From positions 1 through 49,151 of the forward strand of contig JAGHVG010000003.1 of NCBI GenBank assembly GCA_018064405.1: DNA of 49,151 nucleotides, given 5' to 3'. The position numbers and the translations under genes were made by a program. Of the stretch, positions 23,425 to 30,708 are shown one piece after another; the first letter of the stretch is position 1, and every line of letters starts with the position of its first letter. Origin of the DNA: Candidatus Enterousia scatequi (lineage in GTDB: Bacteria > Pseudomonadota > Alphaproteobacteria > Rs-D84). The notes beneath the pieces are model-generated. The model ran no database searches, was not told where the DNA came from, and was given only the letters and a program-made list of their open reading frames with translations.

Positions 23425-24468
23425 TTATTTTAATTCGTCCGCCAATGTCGCAATAGCAATCGCGTACCAATTAGAACTGTTCCATTTTTTAATACGATAA
23501 AAATTGGGATATGTTAAATACCCCACAACAACGGGCGTTGGTTGAACGTCAGTGTCATCAGATTCAATGTTTGTATCCGTATTTTCTTCAAATTCCTGTT
23601 TATCCACAATTAATCCTGCAAGCATATCTGAATCAGGTATAGCACTGCCATCGGGATTTGTAATTCCATAATACGTCCATTCTGACAAAGTTTTCTTGAC
23701 GTCGCCACCCAAAAAACTTCTGTCTATATTTGCAGGCACCACAACCTTGCGTACAATTTTTTCATGTGGATTCCATCCCAATTTATGCAGATAATTGCCC
23801 GCACTAAGCATTGCATCACCCACACTATTAATAATATCAATACGCCCGTCACTATTACCGTCAACACCATATTGCGCAAGCGTTGTTGGAATAAACTGGA
23901 AATGACCCATCGCGCCAGCCCAACTGCCATATATTGAATTTATATCTAAGTGGTTTTTATCTGCAATCTTCATCAACGCAAACAGTTGTTTACTAAAAAA
24001 CTTTTCACGACGTCCATCATACATCAATGTTAAAAACGCATCGGTTAATTTATGTCGTGCCTTGACAGCACCAAAATTGGATTCCATACCCCAAAAAGCC
24101 AATATAACATGTGGCTGAACACCATACATATTTTCAACGCGTGCCAACATTGTTGGATATTGTTTCCGCATTTTACGTCCATTTATAATGCGTTTTTCGC
24201 TGACCGTACGGTTCAGATAACCGTTCAAGGTTAATTTAAATTCTGATTGGTTTTTATCGCTTTTCACAATAGACGGTATAAAAACAGGCGATTTTAGTGT
24301 CGCATCAATGGTTTCCTGGGAAATGTTTTCTGACGTGGCACGTGAACGAACATCTGCAATAATGTTATACCACCTGTCAATGTCAAAATCCCCGCCATCA
24401 GCGTGCAAATATCCAGGAATACAAAACAAAAATAACACACTTATTAAGTGTCTTGCCTTTATCATCAT
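23425..24468 (-). CDS. mltB: Lytic murein transglycosylase (MltB family)
   Basis: This enzyme cleaves peptidoglycan between MurNAc and GlcNAc, leaving an anhydro end. A signal peptide (ARHLISVLFLFCIPGYLHA) directs it to the periplasm; there is no lipobox. The catalytic Glu is in WGMESNFG. YGSWAGAMGHFQFIPTTLAQYGVDGNSDGRIDIINSVGDAMLSAGNYL is the MltB signature. The C-terminal tail has the VVGYLTYPNFYRIKKWNSSNWYAIAI segment. The length is 347 aa. Two adjacent ATGs (24468, 24465) could start it; neither has a ribosome binding site. An extended -10 ends six bases upstream, so the message is probably leaderless. Confidence 0.92.
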   Translation of the reverse strand: MMIKARHLISVLFLFCIPGYLHADGGDFDIDRWYNIIADVRSRATSENISQETIDATLKSPVFIPSIVKSDKNQSEFKLTLNGYLNRTVSEKRIINGRKMRKQYPTMLARVENMYGVQPHVILAFWGMESNFGAVKARHKLTDAFLTLMYDGRREKFFSKQLFALMKIADKNHLDINSIYGSWAGAMGHFQFIPTTLAQYGVDGNSDGRIDIINSVGDAMLSAGNYLHKLGWNPHEKIVRKVVVPANIDRSFLGGDVKKTLSEWTYYGITNPDGSAIPDSDMLAGLIVDKQEFEENTDTNIESDDTDVQPTPVVVGYLTYPNFYRIKKWNSSNWYAIAIATLADELK

Positions 24469-24474
24469 GTTTAC

Positions 24475-24483
24475 ATTATACCA
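24475..24483 (-). promoter_or_regulatory. mltB extended -10 (leaderless arrangement)
   Basis: TGGTATAAT on the minus strand is followed by six bases and ATGATG. A TTGAAA lies 15 bp upstream. Confidence 0.6.
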
Positions 24484-26007
24484 TTAAAATGATAATTTCA
24501 AGCCAGCATATAATCCGAACGATTGCCAGGTTGCACTTTTTAATGCCTCTGTTATATGTTCTGTATACGCAGGTGTTGTTTCCACTACCCACTTACCATC
24601 AGAATTTAGGTAGAATTCTGTATATTCCGCCCAATACTGTTCGCCATCTATCTTTCCAATATGATAGCAATTTGTATCCGCCTTTAACGCCAACTGCAGA
24701 CGATCAGACAACTTTAAATCATATTCTATTTCTGCCTTATACGAATAAGACCCGTTTCTGCCTTCATCTAGGAAACTTGGGTTCTGTTGCCAATCTGTAC
24801 GGTTTGGCCATGTGCCTTCGGATGAATATTTTGGCAACCCAAACTGGACATAAAAACGCAGTTTATCCGACAAGGTCATTTGTTTTTCCACTTCTAGTCC
24901 TAGGTAAAAACCACTCCACGTTGTTTCATAAATATGCGTTGTTCCACCAACAATAACAGGGCCATCCCCACCAATAATAACACAATGGTCTGCGTCAACG
25001 CCCCATGGAATCGTTCCCATATCAACGTTATAATAATCGCCGACGTTAATTGTTGATCCAATTGGTGTTATCAATCCTGTTGAACCAACGTTTGCCAATT
25101 TAATATCTGTGGGTGACAAACACACCTGATCCAGCCCTGCCCCGTACGCATCTGCGGCCATATCAATTGGAACCGTATAATATTGGGGCAAGCCCTGGTC
25201 ATCAACAGTTCCAAAGACATAATCCCCACCTGTTGTCAGTAAAGGAACATATACACCCGGGTTTGGATAGTAATGGTTGGACATCTGCAAATTATGCTTA
25301 AATATTTCATATCCGATACGGGGCGATAATTTCCAACCACCTATATCCCATATATGATGTGCAGACAAACCGAAATCTATGTGATGTGTTTTCCCGCTTT
25401 CGTCACCGATAGATACTGTGAAAATACCATATGTTGGATCAGACCAATCGTATGGTTTTAAATCATAATCCATGGACATACCACCATGCGACATAGATCC
25501 ATATGTATATTCACCGTATACACCCAAATCAAAACTGCCCAATGTGAATGTGTGTGTTAATCCTGCGGTAATTTCGTTAAAAACCATATCGTCCCATTCC
25601 AGTACAGAATTCACACCTGTTTCAAACTGAAAATCGGCGAACCGACGACTATATTCGGCATAAATATTAGTTTTCTTTTCTGAATCCACCGGCATTGCAA
25701 CGCCGTTTGTCGTCATTGTGCTGTTATTTGCATAGTTATTGAACACACCACTATTCCCAGCACCGCCAACATTATTTTGTTGAACAGGAACCTGATACGA
25801 ATATGAGCGACTGCCCACCACCTGTTTTTGACTGGACGAAGAAACATAATTTGTATAACCCTGCCCCTGATACTTGTTATACCCCGCCTGATTGGCATTT
25901 GGTTGGGTGGCTTTCTGATAATACGCAGGCACCCCTTCGGATGCAGCAAACGCAGCAAACGGCAGCATACAACCAATTAAAATACTATAAAAATCCTTTC
26001 TCATCAT
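24484..26007 (-). CDS. Outer-membrane beta-barrel protein, unknown function
   Basis: The 507-aa protein has a signal peptide (DFYSILIGCMLPFAAFA) and then a ~100-residue Gln/Asn/Ser-rich linker. From about residue 110, many alternating aromatic/polar strands follow (NIYAEYSRRFADFQFETG, LTHTFTLGSFDLGVYGEYTYG, HHIDFGLSAHHIWDIGGWKLSPRIGYEIF). The last strand is SFGLYAGLKLSF, ending in Phe, as needed for BAM-dependent insertion. The strand layout resembles omptin-like 10-strand barrels, but I cannot place omptin catalytic residues with confidence. A large loop holds two Cys (DQVCLSPTD, DHCVIIGG). A TATAAT lies 14 bases before the ATG. Confidence 0.78.
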   Translation of the reverse strand: MMRKDFYSILIGCMLPFAAFAASEGVPAYYQKATQPNANQAGYNKYQGQGYTNYVSSSSQKQVVGSRSYSYQVPVQQNNVGGAGNSGVFNNYANNSTMTTNGVAMPVDSEKKTNIYAEYSRRFADFQFETGVNSVLEWDDMVFNEITAGLTHTFTLGSFDLGVYGEYTYGSMSHGGMSMDYDLKPYDWSDPTYGIFTVSIGDESGKTHHIDFGLSAHHIWDIGGWKLSPRIGYEIFKHNLQMSNHYYPNPGVYVPLLTTGGDYVFGTVDDQGLPQYYTVPIDMAADAYGAGLDQVCLSPTDIKLANVGSTGLITPIGSTINVGDYYNVDMGTIPWGVDADHCVIIGGDGPVIVGGTTHIYETTWSGFYLGLEVEKQMTLSDKLRFYVQFGLPKYSSEGTWPNRTDWQQNPSFLDEGRNGSYSYKAEIEYDLKLSDRLQLALKADTNCYHIGKIDGEQYWAEYTEFYLNSDGKWVVETTPAYTEHITEALKSATWQSFGLYAGLKLSF

Positions 26008-26062
26008 ATTCTTTGTACACCATTATATCACAAATCTGCAACCGAAAAAAGTCATTTGTAAT

Positions 26063-26090
26063 TTGATTTTTTGATATCTGGGGTTATGAT
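26063..26090 (+). promoter_or_regulatory. hemW promoter (leaderless arrangement)
   Basis: TTGATT, 16 bp and TATGAT are followed by six bases and the ATG at 26097. Confidence 0.5.
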
Positions 26091-26096
26091 ATTTTT

Positions 26097-27152
26097 ATGG
26101 ATTTGGCACATAATATTTATATTCACGTTCCCTTTTGCATATCAAAATGCAAATATTGTGCTTTTTTTTCCCAGGCATCTGTGGCACCTGACTGGGATAC
26201 TTATTCCAAACAAATCATAACAGAAATAAATCATTGGGCCGATATTTTGAATCACTGTGTTGTGCCAACGATATTTTTTGGTGGTGGAACACCGTCACTG
26301 ATGCCGACAAACATTTTGGACAACATAATAACCGCAACAAACAAAAATTTTCATATTTTAAGCAATTGTGAAATAACATTGGAATCAAATCCGGGAACGT
26401 TGCCTGGCGATAAATTGAACGAATTTGTATCATGTGGTGTGAACCGGTTATCCGTAGGGGTTCAATCTTTGAACGATAAAGACCTAAAATTTCTGGGGCG
26501 CAGACATGATGTTAAAACAGCACTTACATTATTAGATCATGCATTATGCAAAAACATAAATCTTAATGCAGATTTTATATATGGCCTGCCCGGACAAACG
26601 CCGGCGGATATAATTCAATTATGTCACGATATAAACAAGATTGGACTAAAACACGTTTCAATGTATGAACTAACAATTGAAGAATCAACGCCATTTGGCA
26701 AAATGAATTTAGACATGCCCAGCAATTCAGTTATGGCAGACATGTATTGTGCAATAAATGATTCATTGAATCTGCCACGGTATGAGGTTTCAAATTACGC
26801 AGCCCCGGGTTTTGAATGTCGTCACAATCTGAATATTTGGAATGGGGGTGCATACGTTGGATTTGGCCCGACCGCTGCGGGGCGACCATTTTTTAACAAT
26901 CATTGGCACGAACAAATTGGTGCAGACACTAAATGTGTTGAATTGTCAGATACAGACCGCGCAGTTGAACAACTTATTACGGGTATGCGAACGATTCGTG
27001 GTGTTGAAATCACAGACAATATTGCAAAAATATTAAACACAGATTTTATAAAAAATAATTCTGACTTGATTAAGATAGACAAGAATCGTATATTTGCCAC
27101 AACCCAGGGCATGTTAGTTTTGGATAATCTGTTATTAAACATGGTAAAATAG
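26097..27152 (+). CDS. hemW: HemW-like radical SAM protein (heme chaperone)
   Basis: This HemN-like family was long annotated as oxygen-independent coproporphyrinogen oxidase. HemW itself binds heme and inserts it into respiratory proteins. The N-terminal YIHVPFCISKCKYCAFFS gives the CxxxCxxC cluster motif; in HemW a Phe follows the last Cys, as here (CAF). GGGTPSLM and ESNPGT are conserved. The GVQSLNDKDLKFLGR and YGLPGQTPADI blocks match the family. The length (351 aa) is HemW-like; true HemN is about 450. The ATG has no ribosome binding site. It overlaps the M13 peptidase region by close spacing (one base). Confidence 0.9.
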   Translation: MDLAHNIYIHVPFCISKCKYCAFFSQASVAPDWDTYSKQIITEINHWADILNHCVVPTIFFGGGTPSLMPTNILDNIITATNKNFHILSNCEITLESNPGTLPGDKLNEFVSCGVNRLSVGVQSLNDKDLKFLGRRHDVKTALTLLDHALCKNINLNADFIYGLPGQTPADIIQLCHDINKIGLKHVSMYELTIEESTPFGKMNLDMPSNSVMADMYCAINDSLNLPRYEVSNYAAPGFECRHNLNIWNGGAYVGFGPTAAGRPFFNNHWHEQIGADTKCVELSDTDRAVEQLITGMRTIRGVEITDNIAKILNTDFIKNNSDLIKIDKNRIFATTQGMLVLDNLLLNMVK

Positions 27153-27153
27153 T

Positions 27154-29136
27154 ATGGAACACAAGGCATTAAATATAATTGGAATTATTGTGGTTGCATT
27201 GGCAATCGCTGCATCAGCATTAATATTAAAAGGGGGCAAAATGAGCATTGGCATAGACATTAAAAACATGGACACAACCGCGATTGCAGGTAATGATTTT
27301 TACGATTATGCAACGGGCGGATGGCGCCGCGCCAACCCGATTCCTGATGATTATGTCAGATACGGTTCGTTTGATGTATTGGCGAATACCAATCTGGAAC
27401 GCGTTCGTGGTATTGCTGAATCAGATAAGGGAAAAATCGGCATGCTATACAGTATTGCGATGGACGAAAAAAAATTAAATGCCGATAAAACAAATCCTGT
27501 AAAAAAGTATCTGGATGAAATTGATACAATACCAAACAAAGATGCGATTGCGGCATACCTAGGGCGTAACCACGGGTTTATATCTGCGTTTTGGGGTGAT
27601 GGGGTTGGACCCGATGAAATGGACAGCGAACATTATTTATATAATATTGGGCAATCAGGGATTGGATTGTCACGTGATTATTATTTTGACGATGACGAAA
27701 AATCTGTTCAGGTTCGCAAAAAATACCCTGAATACATAAAACAACAAATGAACAATTTTGGCATAGACGTTGATGCAAAACGTTTATACAATCTGGAAGA
27801 ACGCATGGCCAAATCTTTCTATACAAAGGAAAAGTTGCGTGATCCACATGCGAACTATCATAAAATGCACATTTCACAATTACGGTCTGAATTTCCAAAC
27901 TTTGATTGGGATGCATATTTTGCCGCGCGCAACATATCCCCAGAATATATCAACGTAAATCAGCCAGAGGCAATCAAAGAATCCATCGCGATTATAAATG
28001 ATACTGACCTGGATTTATTAAAAATGTATTTAAAATATCGTGTTGTAAATTCTGCATCTGGGGTATTGGATGATGCAACATACGACATTGCTTTTGATTT
28101 TTATAATAAATTTATGTCGGGTCAAAACGAAAAAAAGCCACGTTGGAAACGCGCGGTTGCAATGATTGACGATTCGCTGGGCGAAGAAATTGGTCGTCTG
28201 TATGTTGATAAATATTTTTCAGGTGCGGCAAAAAAGCGTATGCAAAAAATGGTCAAAAACCTGCAATCTGCACTAAAAATGCGCATTGATGGTTTAACAT
28301 GGATGTCAGATGAAACAAAAAAACGCGCATTGGAAAAACTGAATACGTTTAAGGCAAAAATTGGATATCCAGACACATGGCGCGATTACAGTAAATTAGA
28401 AATAAAAAACGATTCGTTGTTTGAAAACATGATGCGTGTCGCGCTGTTTGAAGACAGATTCTGGTTGGATAAAATTGGCAAACCGGTTGACCACAGTTTG
28501 TGGTATATGAATGCGCACGAAGTAAACGCGTATTATGATCCATCAACGAACGAAGTGTGTTTTCCTGCCGGCATTTTACAATATCCGTTCTTTGACATGG
28601 ATGCAGATGATGCATTTAATTATGGTGCGATTGGTTCGGTTATTGGGCATGAAATGACACATGGTTTTGATGACCAGGGACGTCAATTTGACAAAGATGG
28701 CAATATGCAGGATTGGTGGACAAAATCTGATGCAGATGCATTTACAAAACGTGCTAATGTGATGCGTGATTTCTTTAATGAAATATTGGTTGCCCCGGAT
28801 ACACATGCAAACGGTGAATTTACATTGGGTGAAAATCTGGCGGATTATGGTGGTGTTACGGTTGCATATACCGCATATAAAACATTTGGCAAATCATCAG
28901 AAACCGTTGATGATTTAACCCCGGACATGCGGTTCTTTATCGCCTATGCGATGACAGAAGCGGGAAACATTCGTGATGATGAAATCCTGCGCCGCACCAA
29001 GACGGATCCGCATTCATTATCACGTTGGCGTGTGAATGGAATATTGCCCCATATTGATGGATGGTATGATGCGTTTGGCATTCTGCCACAATATAAATTA
29101 TATGTTGCGCCAAAACATAGGGTAAAGATATGGTAA
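27154..29136 (+). CDS. pepO: M13 family zinc metallopeptidase (PepO/neprilysin-like)
   Basis: This endopeptidase of the neprilysin family cuts short peptides. The zinc motif HEMTH lies in SVIGHEMTHGFDDQGRQFD, and the third ligand Glu in GENLADYGG. VNAYYDPSTNEVCFPAGILQ is the substrate-binding NAYY block. The length (660 aa) is normal. The first 29 residues form a membrane anchor (ALNIIGIIVVALAIAASALIL). A second ATG at 27241 (MSIGIDIKNMD) is preceded by the strong ribosome binding site AAAGGGGG, while the first ATG has none and relies on coupling to hemW. Two forms, anchored and soluble, are possible. It ends at a bidirectional terminator. Confidence 0.93.
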   Translation: MEHKALNIIGIIVVALAIAASALILKGGKMSIGIDIKNMDTTAIAGNDFYDYATGGWRRANPIPDDYVRYGSFDVLANTNLERVRGIAESDKGKIGMLYSIAMDEKKLNADKTNPVKKYLDEIDTIPNKDAIAAYLGRNHGFISAFWGDGVGPDEMDSEHYLYNIGQSGIGLSRDYYFDDDEKSVQVRKKYPEYIKQQMNNFGIDVDAKRLYNLEERMAKSFYTKEKLRDPHANYHKMHISQLRSEFPNFDWDAYFAARNISPEYINVNQPEAIKESIAIINDTDLDLLKMYLKYRVVNSASGVLDDATYDIAFDFYNKFMSGQNEKKPRWKRAVAMIDDSLGEEIGRLYVDKYFSGAAKKRMQKMVKNLQSALKMRIDGLTWMSDETKKRALEKLNTFKAKIGYPDTWRDYSKLEIKNDSLFENMMRVALFEDRFWLDKIGKPVDHSLWYMNAHEVNAYYDPSTNEVCFPAGILQYPFFDMDADDAFNYGAIGSVIGHEMTHGFDDQGRQFDKDGNMQDWWTKSDADAFTKRANVMRDFFNEILVAPDTHANGEFTLGENLADYGGVTVAYTAYKTFGKSSETVDDLTPDMRFFIAYAMTEAGNIRDDEILRRTKTDPHSLSRWRVNGILPHIDGWYDAFGILPQYKLYVAPKHRVKIW

Positions 29137-29170
29137 TAAAAAACCGCCAAAATGGCGGTTTTTTATTTTT
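29136..29170. terminator. Bidirectional terminator after pepO
   Basis: A 9-bp stem AAACCGCCA/TGGCGGTTT with an AAA loop has T tracts on both strands. Confidence 0.85.
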
Positions 29171-29408
29171 CAAATTCTTTTATATCTTTTATAACCTGGG
29201 CATAATGGTCATTTGCTTTGTTCAATTTTTTTTGGGCAAGTATAACATCCGCTTCATATTCTGTTACCTTTGTATAATCAGAACATTCATCCAATGCAAC
29301 TTTTTCCGAATCGTATTCGCGTTGTGCCGCATCAACTTCATCCCGTGCATTAAAGCGCATTTGATCAAATATAGTTGCCTGTTTAAATTTTTCTTTTTTG
29401 CTTGTCAT
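29163..29408 (-). CDS. Small coiled-coil protein, unknown function
   Basis: The 81-aa protein is almost wholly helical and charged. Heptad-like patterns occur at ARDEVDAAQREYDSEKVALDEC and VTEYEADVILAQKKLNKANDHYAQVIKDI. It has one Cys. I recognise no family. GGGGG lies ahead of the ATG. It starts 17 bases after ihfA and is probably co-transcribed with it. Confidence 0.65.
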   Translation of the reverse strand: MTSKKEKFKQATIFDQMRFNARDEVDAAQREYDSEKVALDECSDYTKVTEYEADVILAQKKLNKANDHYAQVIKDIKEFEK

Positions 29409-29425
29409 AAATGCCCCCTGTTGTT

Positions 29426-29713
29426 TTAATTACCTGCGACACGTTTTCTAAATTCAGCAGATGGCCGGAACGATGTGACCCGACGTGCAGAAATTAGTGC
29501 CGGCACACCCGTTTTAGGGTTACGTCCCAATCGGGCAGATTTTGTTAAAATCTTGAAAGTTCCAAGACCTGCAAATTTAACCGCATCATCACGTATCAGC
29601 GATTCATTTATTTCATCAAAAACAATATCAACCAATTTATACGCATCCGCCATTGTTAAACCAAATTTATCGCGCAATCTGGATGCAAAATCATTACGTG
29701 TTATTGTCGTCAT
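29426..29713 (-). CDS. ihfA: IHF/HU family DNA-bending protein, probably IHF alpha
   Basis: The 95-aa protein has the full HU/IHF fold: TRNDFASRLRDKFGLTMADAYKLVDIVFDEINESLI, then VKFAGLGTFKILTKSARLGRNPKTG, the DNA-intercalating arm with the conserved Pro, and VTSFRPSAEFRKRV. The RxGRNPKTG block and DAVKFAGLGTF favour IHF alpha over HU. It bends DNA and acts in replication, transcription and site-specific recombination. It could assist the invertase encoded next to it. The ATG at 29713 with AGAGG is used instead of the track start at 29734. TTGCTT, 17 bp, TATTAT lies upstream. Confidence 0.85.
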   Translation of the reverse strand: MTTITRNDFASRLRDKFGLTMADAYKLVDIVFDEINESLIRDDAVKFAGLGTFKILTKSARLGRNPKTGVPALISARRVTSFRPSAEFRKRVAGN

Positions 29714-29734
29714 ATTTATACCTCTATACACCAC

Positions 29735-29763
29735 ATAATACGCGACAAACCCTAAAAAAGCAA
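29735..29763 (-). promoter_or_regulatory. ihfA promoter
   Basis: On the minus strand, TTGCTT, 17 bp and TATTAT are present, about 20 bases ahead of the ihfA ATG. Confidence 0.6.
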
Positions 29764-29773
29764 GGGCAATAAT

Positions 29774-30373
29774 TTATATGGCGGGTTGTTCATTTATAAA
29801 TGTGTACAATGTTCGTTTATCAACTTTCATAATTCTGCAGATTTCGTTTTTGCTGACGCCTTGGGACATCAGCTCTGCAATTTTGAGTTTATTCTTGCTA
29901 AGCTTCAAACTTCTTGATCGTGCGCCCAGTGGTCGCCCCAGTTTTTTGCCTGATGCTTTCATTCGCGCCAAGCTTTCGCGCACCCGTTCCTGCAACAGGG
30001 TTTTAGATAGTTCAGCGGTCAAACTGAATGCAAATGCCAGAACCTTGGATTGAATATCGGCGCCCAGGCGAAAATTTTCCTTTAATGTCCAAACCTGGCA
30101 ATTTTTTTCAAGGCACGTTTGCAATATACCCATAACTTCCAACAAACTGCGCCCCAGGCGTGAAATTTCGGTTGTGATTAAAATATCCCCTGATTGCAGT
30201 TTTTTTAACAATTCACCCAATTTACGTTCAGATAACTTTTTACTGCTGGAAATTGTTTCCTGTAACCACGAATCAATAGATATATTATTTGCGCGCGCAA
30301 ACTTTTCAATAACGAAACGTTGGTTTGCTTCGTTTTGATGTGCGGTTGAAACGCGACAATATCCGTAAATCAT
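29774..30373 (-). CDS. Serine site-specific recombinase, DNA invertase type (Hin/Mpi-like)
   Basis: The 199-aa recombinase inverts DNA between paired sites. The N-terminal catalytic domain starts IYGYCRVSTAHQNEANQR, with the nucleophile Ser9, and continues with DILITTEISRLGRSLLEVMGIL, which holds the active-site Arg residues. DIQSKVLAFAFSLTAELSKTLLQERVRESLARMKASGKKLGRPLG is the E-helix and linker to DNA binding. A C-terminal HTH (MSQGVSKNEICRIMKVDKRTLYTFI) reads the site. The overall sequence is closest to the Mpi invertase type known from Bacteroides. GGGGGAAATT gives a good ribosome binding site. It is divergent from the adhesin gene with two hix-like sites between. Confidence 0.93.
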   Translation of the reverse strand: MIYGYCRVSTAHQNEANQRFVIEKFARANNISIDSWLQETISSSKKLSERKLGELLKKLQSGDILITTEISRLGRSLLEVMGILQTCLEKNCQVWTLKENFRLGADIQSKVLAFAFSLTAELSKTLLQERVRESLARMKASGKKLGRPLGARSRSLKLSKNKLKIAELMSQGVSKNEICRIMKVDKRTLYTFINEQPAI

Positions 30374-30445
30374 AATTTCCCCCTTTTTTTAATGTAAAAA
30401 ACAACAAAAAAAAGCACGCGACAAAACGTCACATGCAACGCATAT

Positions 30446-30474
30446 ATTGTACCATAAAAATCCACAAAAATCAA
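30446..30474 (-). promoter_or_regulatory. Invertase promoter
   Basis: On the minus strand, TTGATT, 17 bp and TACAAT with TGG in front (extended -10) are present. It lies outside the invertible segment, so recombinase supply should not depend on its orientation. Confidence 0.6.
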
Positions 30475-30497
30475 AAACTTTTTCCGATTTAGGTGGT

Positions 30498-30523
30498 GGA
30501 AAAAAAACCTTGGTTTAATGTCA
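30498..30523. repeat. Left hix-like recombination site
   Basis: 26 bp centred on TT (30510-30511), with core AAAAACCTTGGTTT. This is the exact reverse complement of the right core. The half-sites begin GGTTT on both sides. Confidence 0.75.
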
Positions 30524-30626
30524 ACCATTTTTTTTACTTTTTTTCCTAACGTCAAAAATGCGTTTTTCCCTAAAAACCGCCATTTTTTAATTTGACAAAT
30601 TACAGATTTGTAGTGGTGCAAAAACC
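30512..30626. other. Predicted invertible segment (inverton)
   Basis: AT-rich DNA, centre-to-centre length 117 bp, bounded by inverted hix-like sites. It has no gene. It carries an outward-facing TTGACA near each end: 30519-30524 on the minus strand and 30592-30597 on the plus strand. Confidence 0.65.
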
Positions 30627-30640
30627 AAGGTTTTTGTACC
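30615..30640. repeat. Right hix-like recombination site
   Basis: 26 bp centred on AA (30627-30628). The two 12-bp arms are inverted copies with one mismatch (GGTTTTTGTACC and GGTTTTTGCACC). The core AAAACCAAGGTTTTTG is identical to the centre of Salmonella hixL as I recall it. Confidence 0.78.
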
Positions 30641-30670
30641 GTTCAGTTAACAAGAGGGAAGTGAGAATTT

Positions 30671-30703
30671 ACAACCTTCTTTGGTTAACCAAACTAAAAG
30701 GAA
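30671..30703 (+). promoter_or_regulatory. Leader hairpin that can mask the adhesin ribosome binding site
   Basis: TTTGGTTAACCAAA (30680-30693) is a perfect 14-bp palindrome. Outside it, CCTT (30675-30678) can pair with the AAGG of the ribosome binding site AAAAGGA. In RNA this could limit translation. As DNA it could also be an operator. Confidence 0.4.
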
Positions 30704-30708
30704 AAAAC

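Noticed and set aside
30498-30640. The hix-like repeats as an ordinary terminator
   Set aside because: They are too far apart, with long A/T spacer. Each is itself palindromic around an asymmetric dinucleotide and sits next to an invertase gene, which fits recombination sites better.
30592-30708. N-terminal extension of the adhesin ORF
   Set aside because: It lies inside the inverton and its right site. The ribosome binding site and signal peptide begin at 30709.
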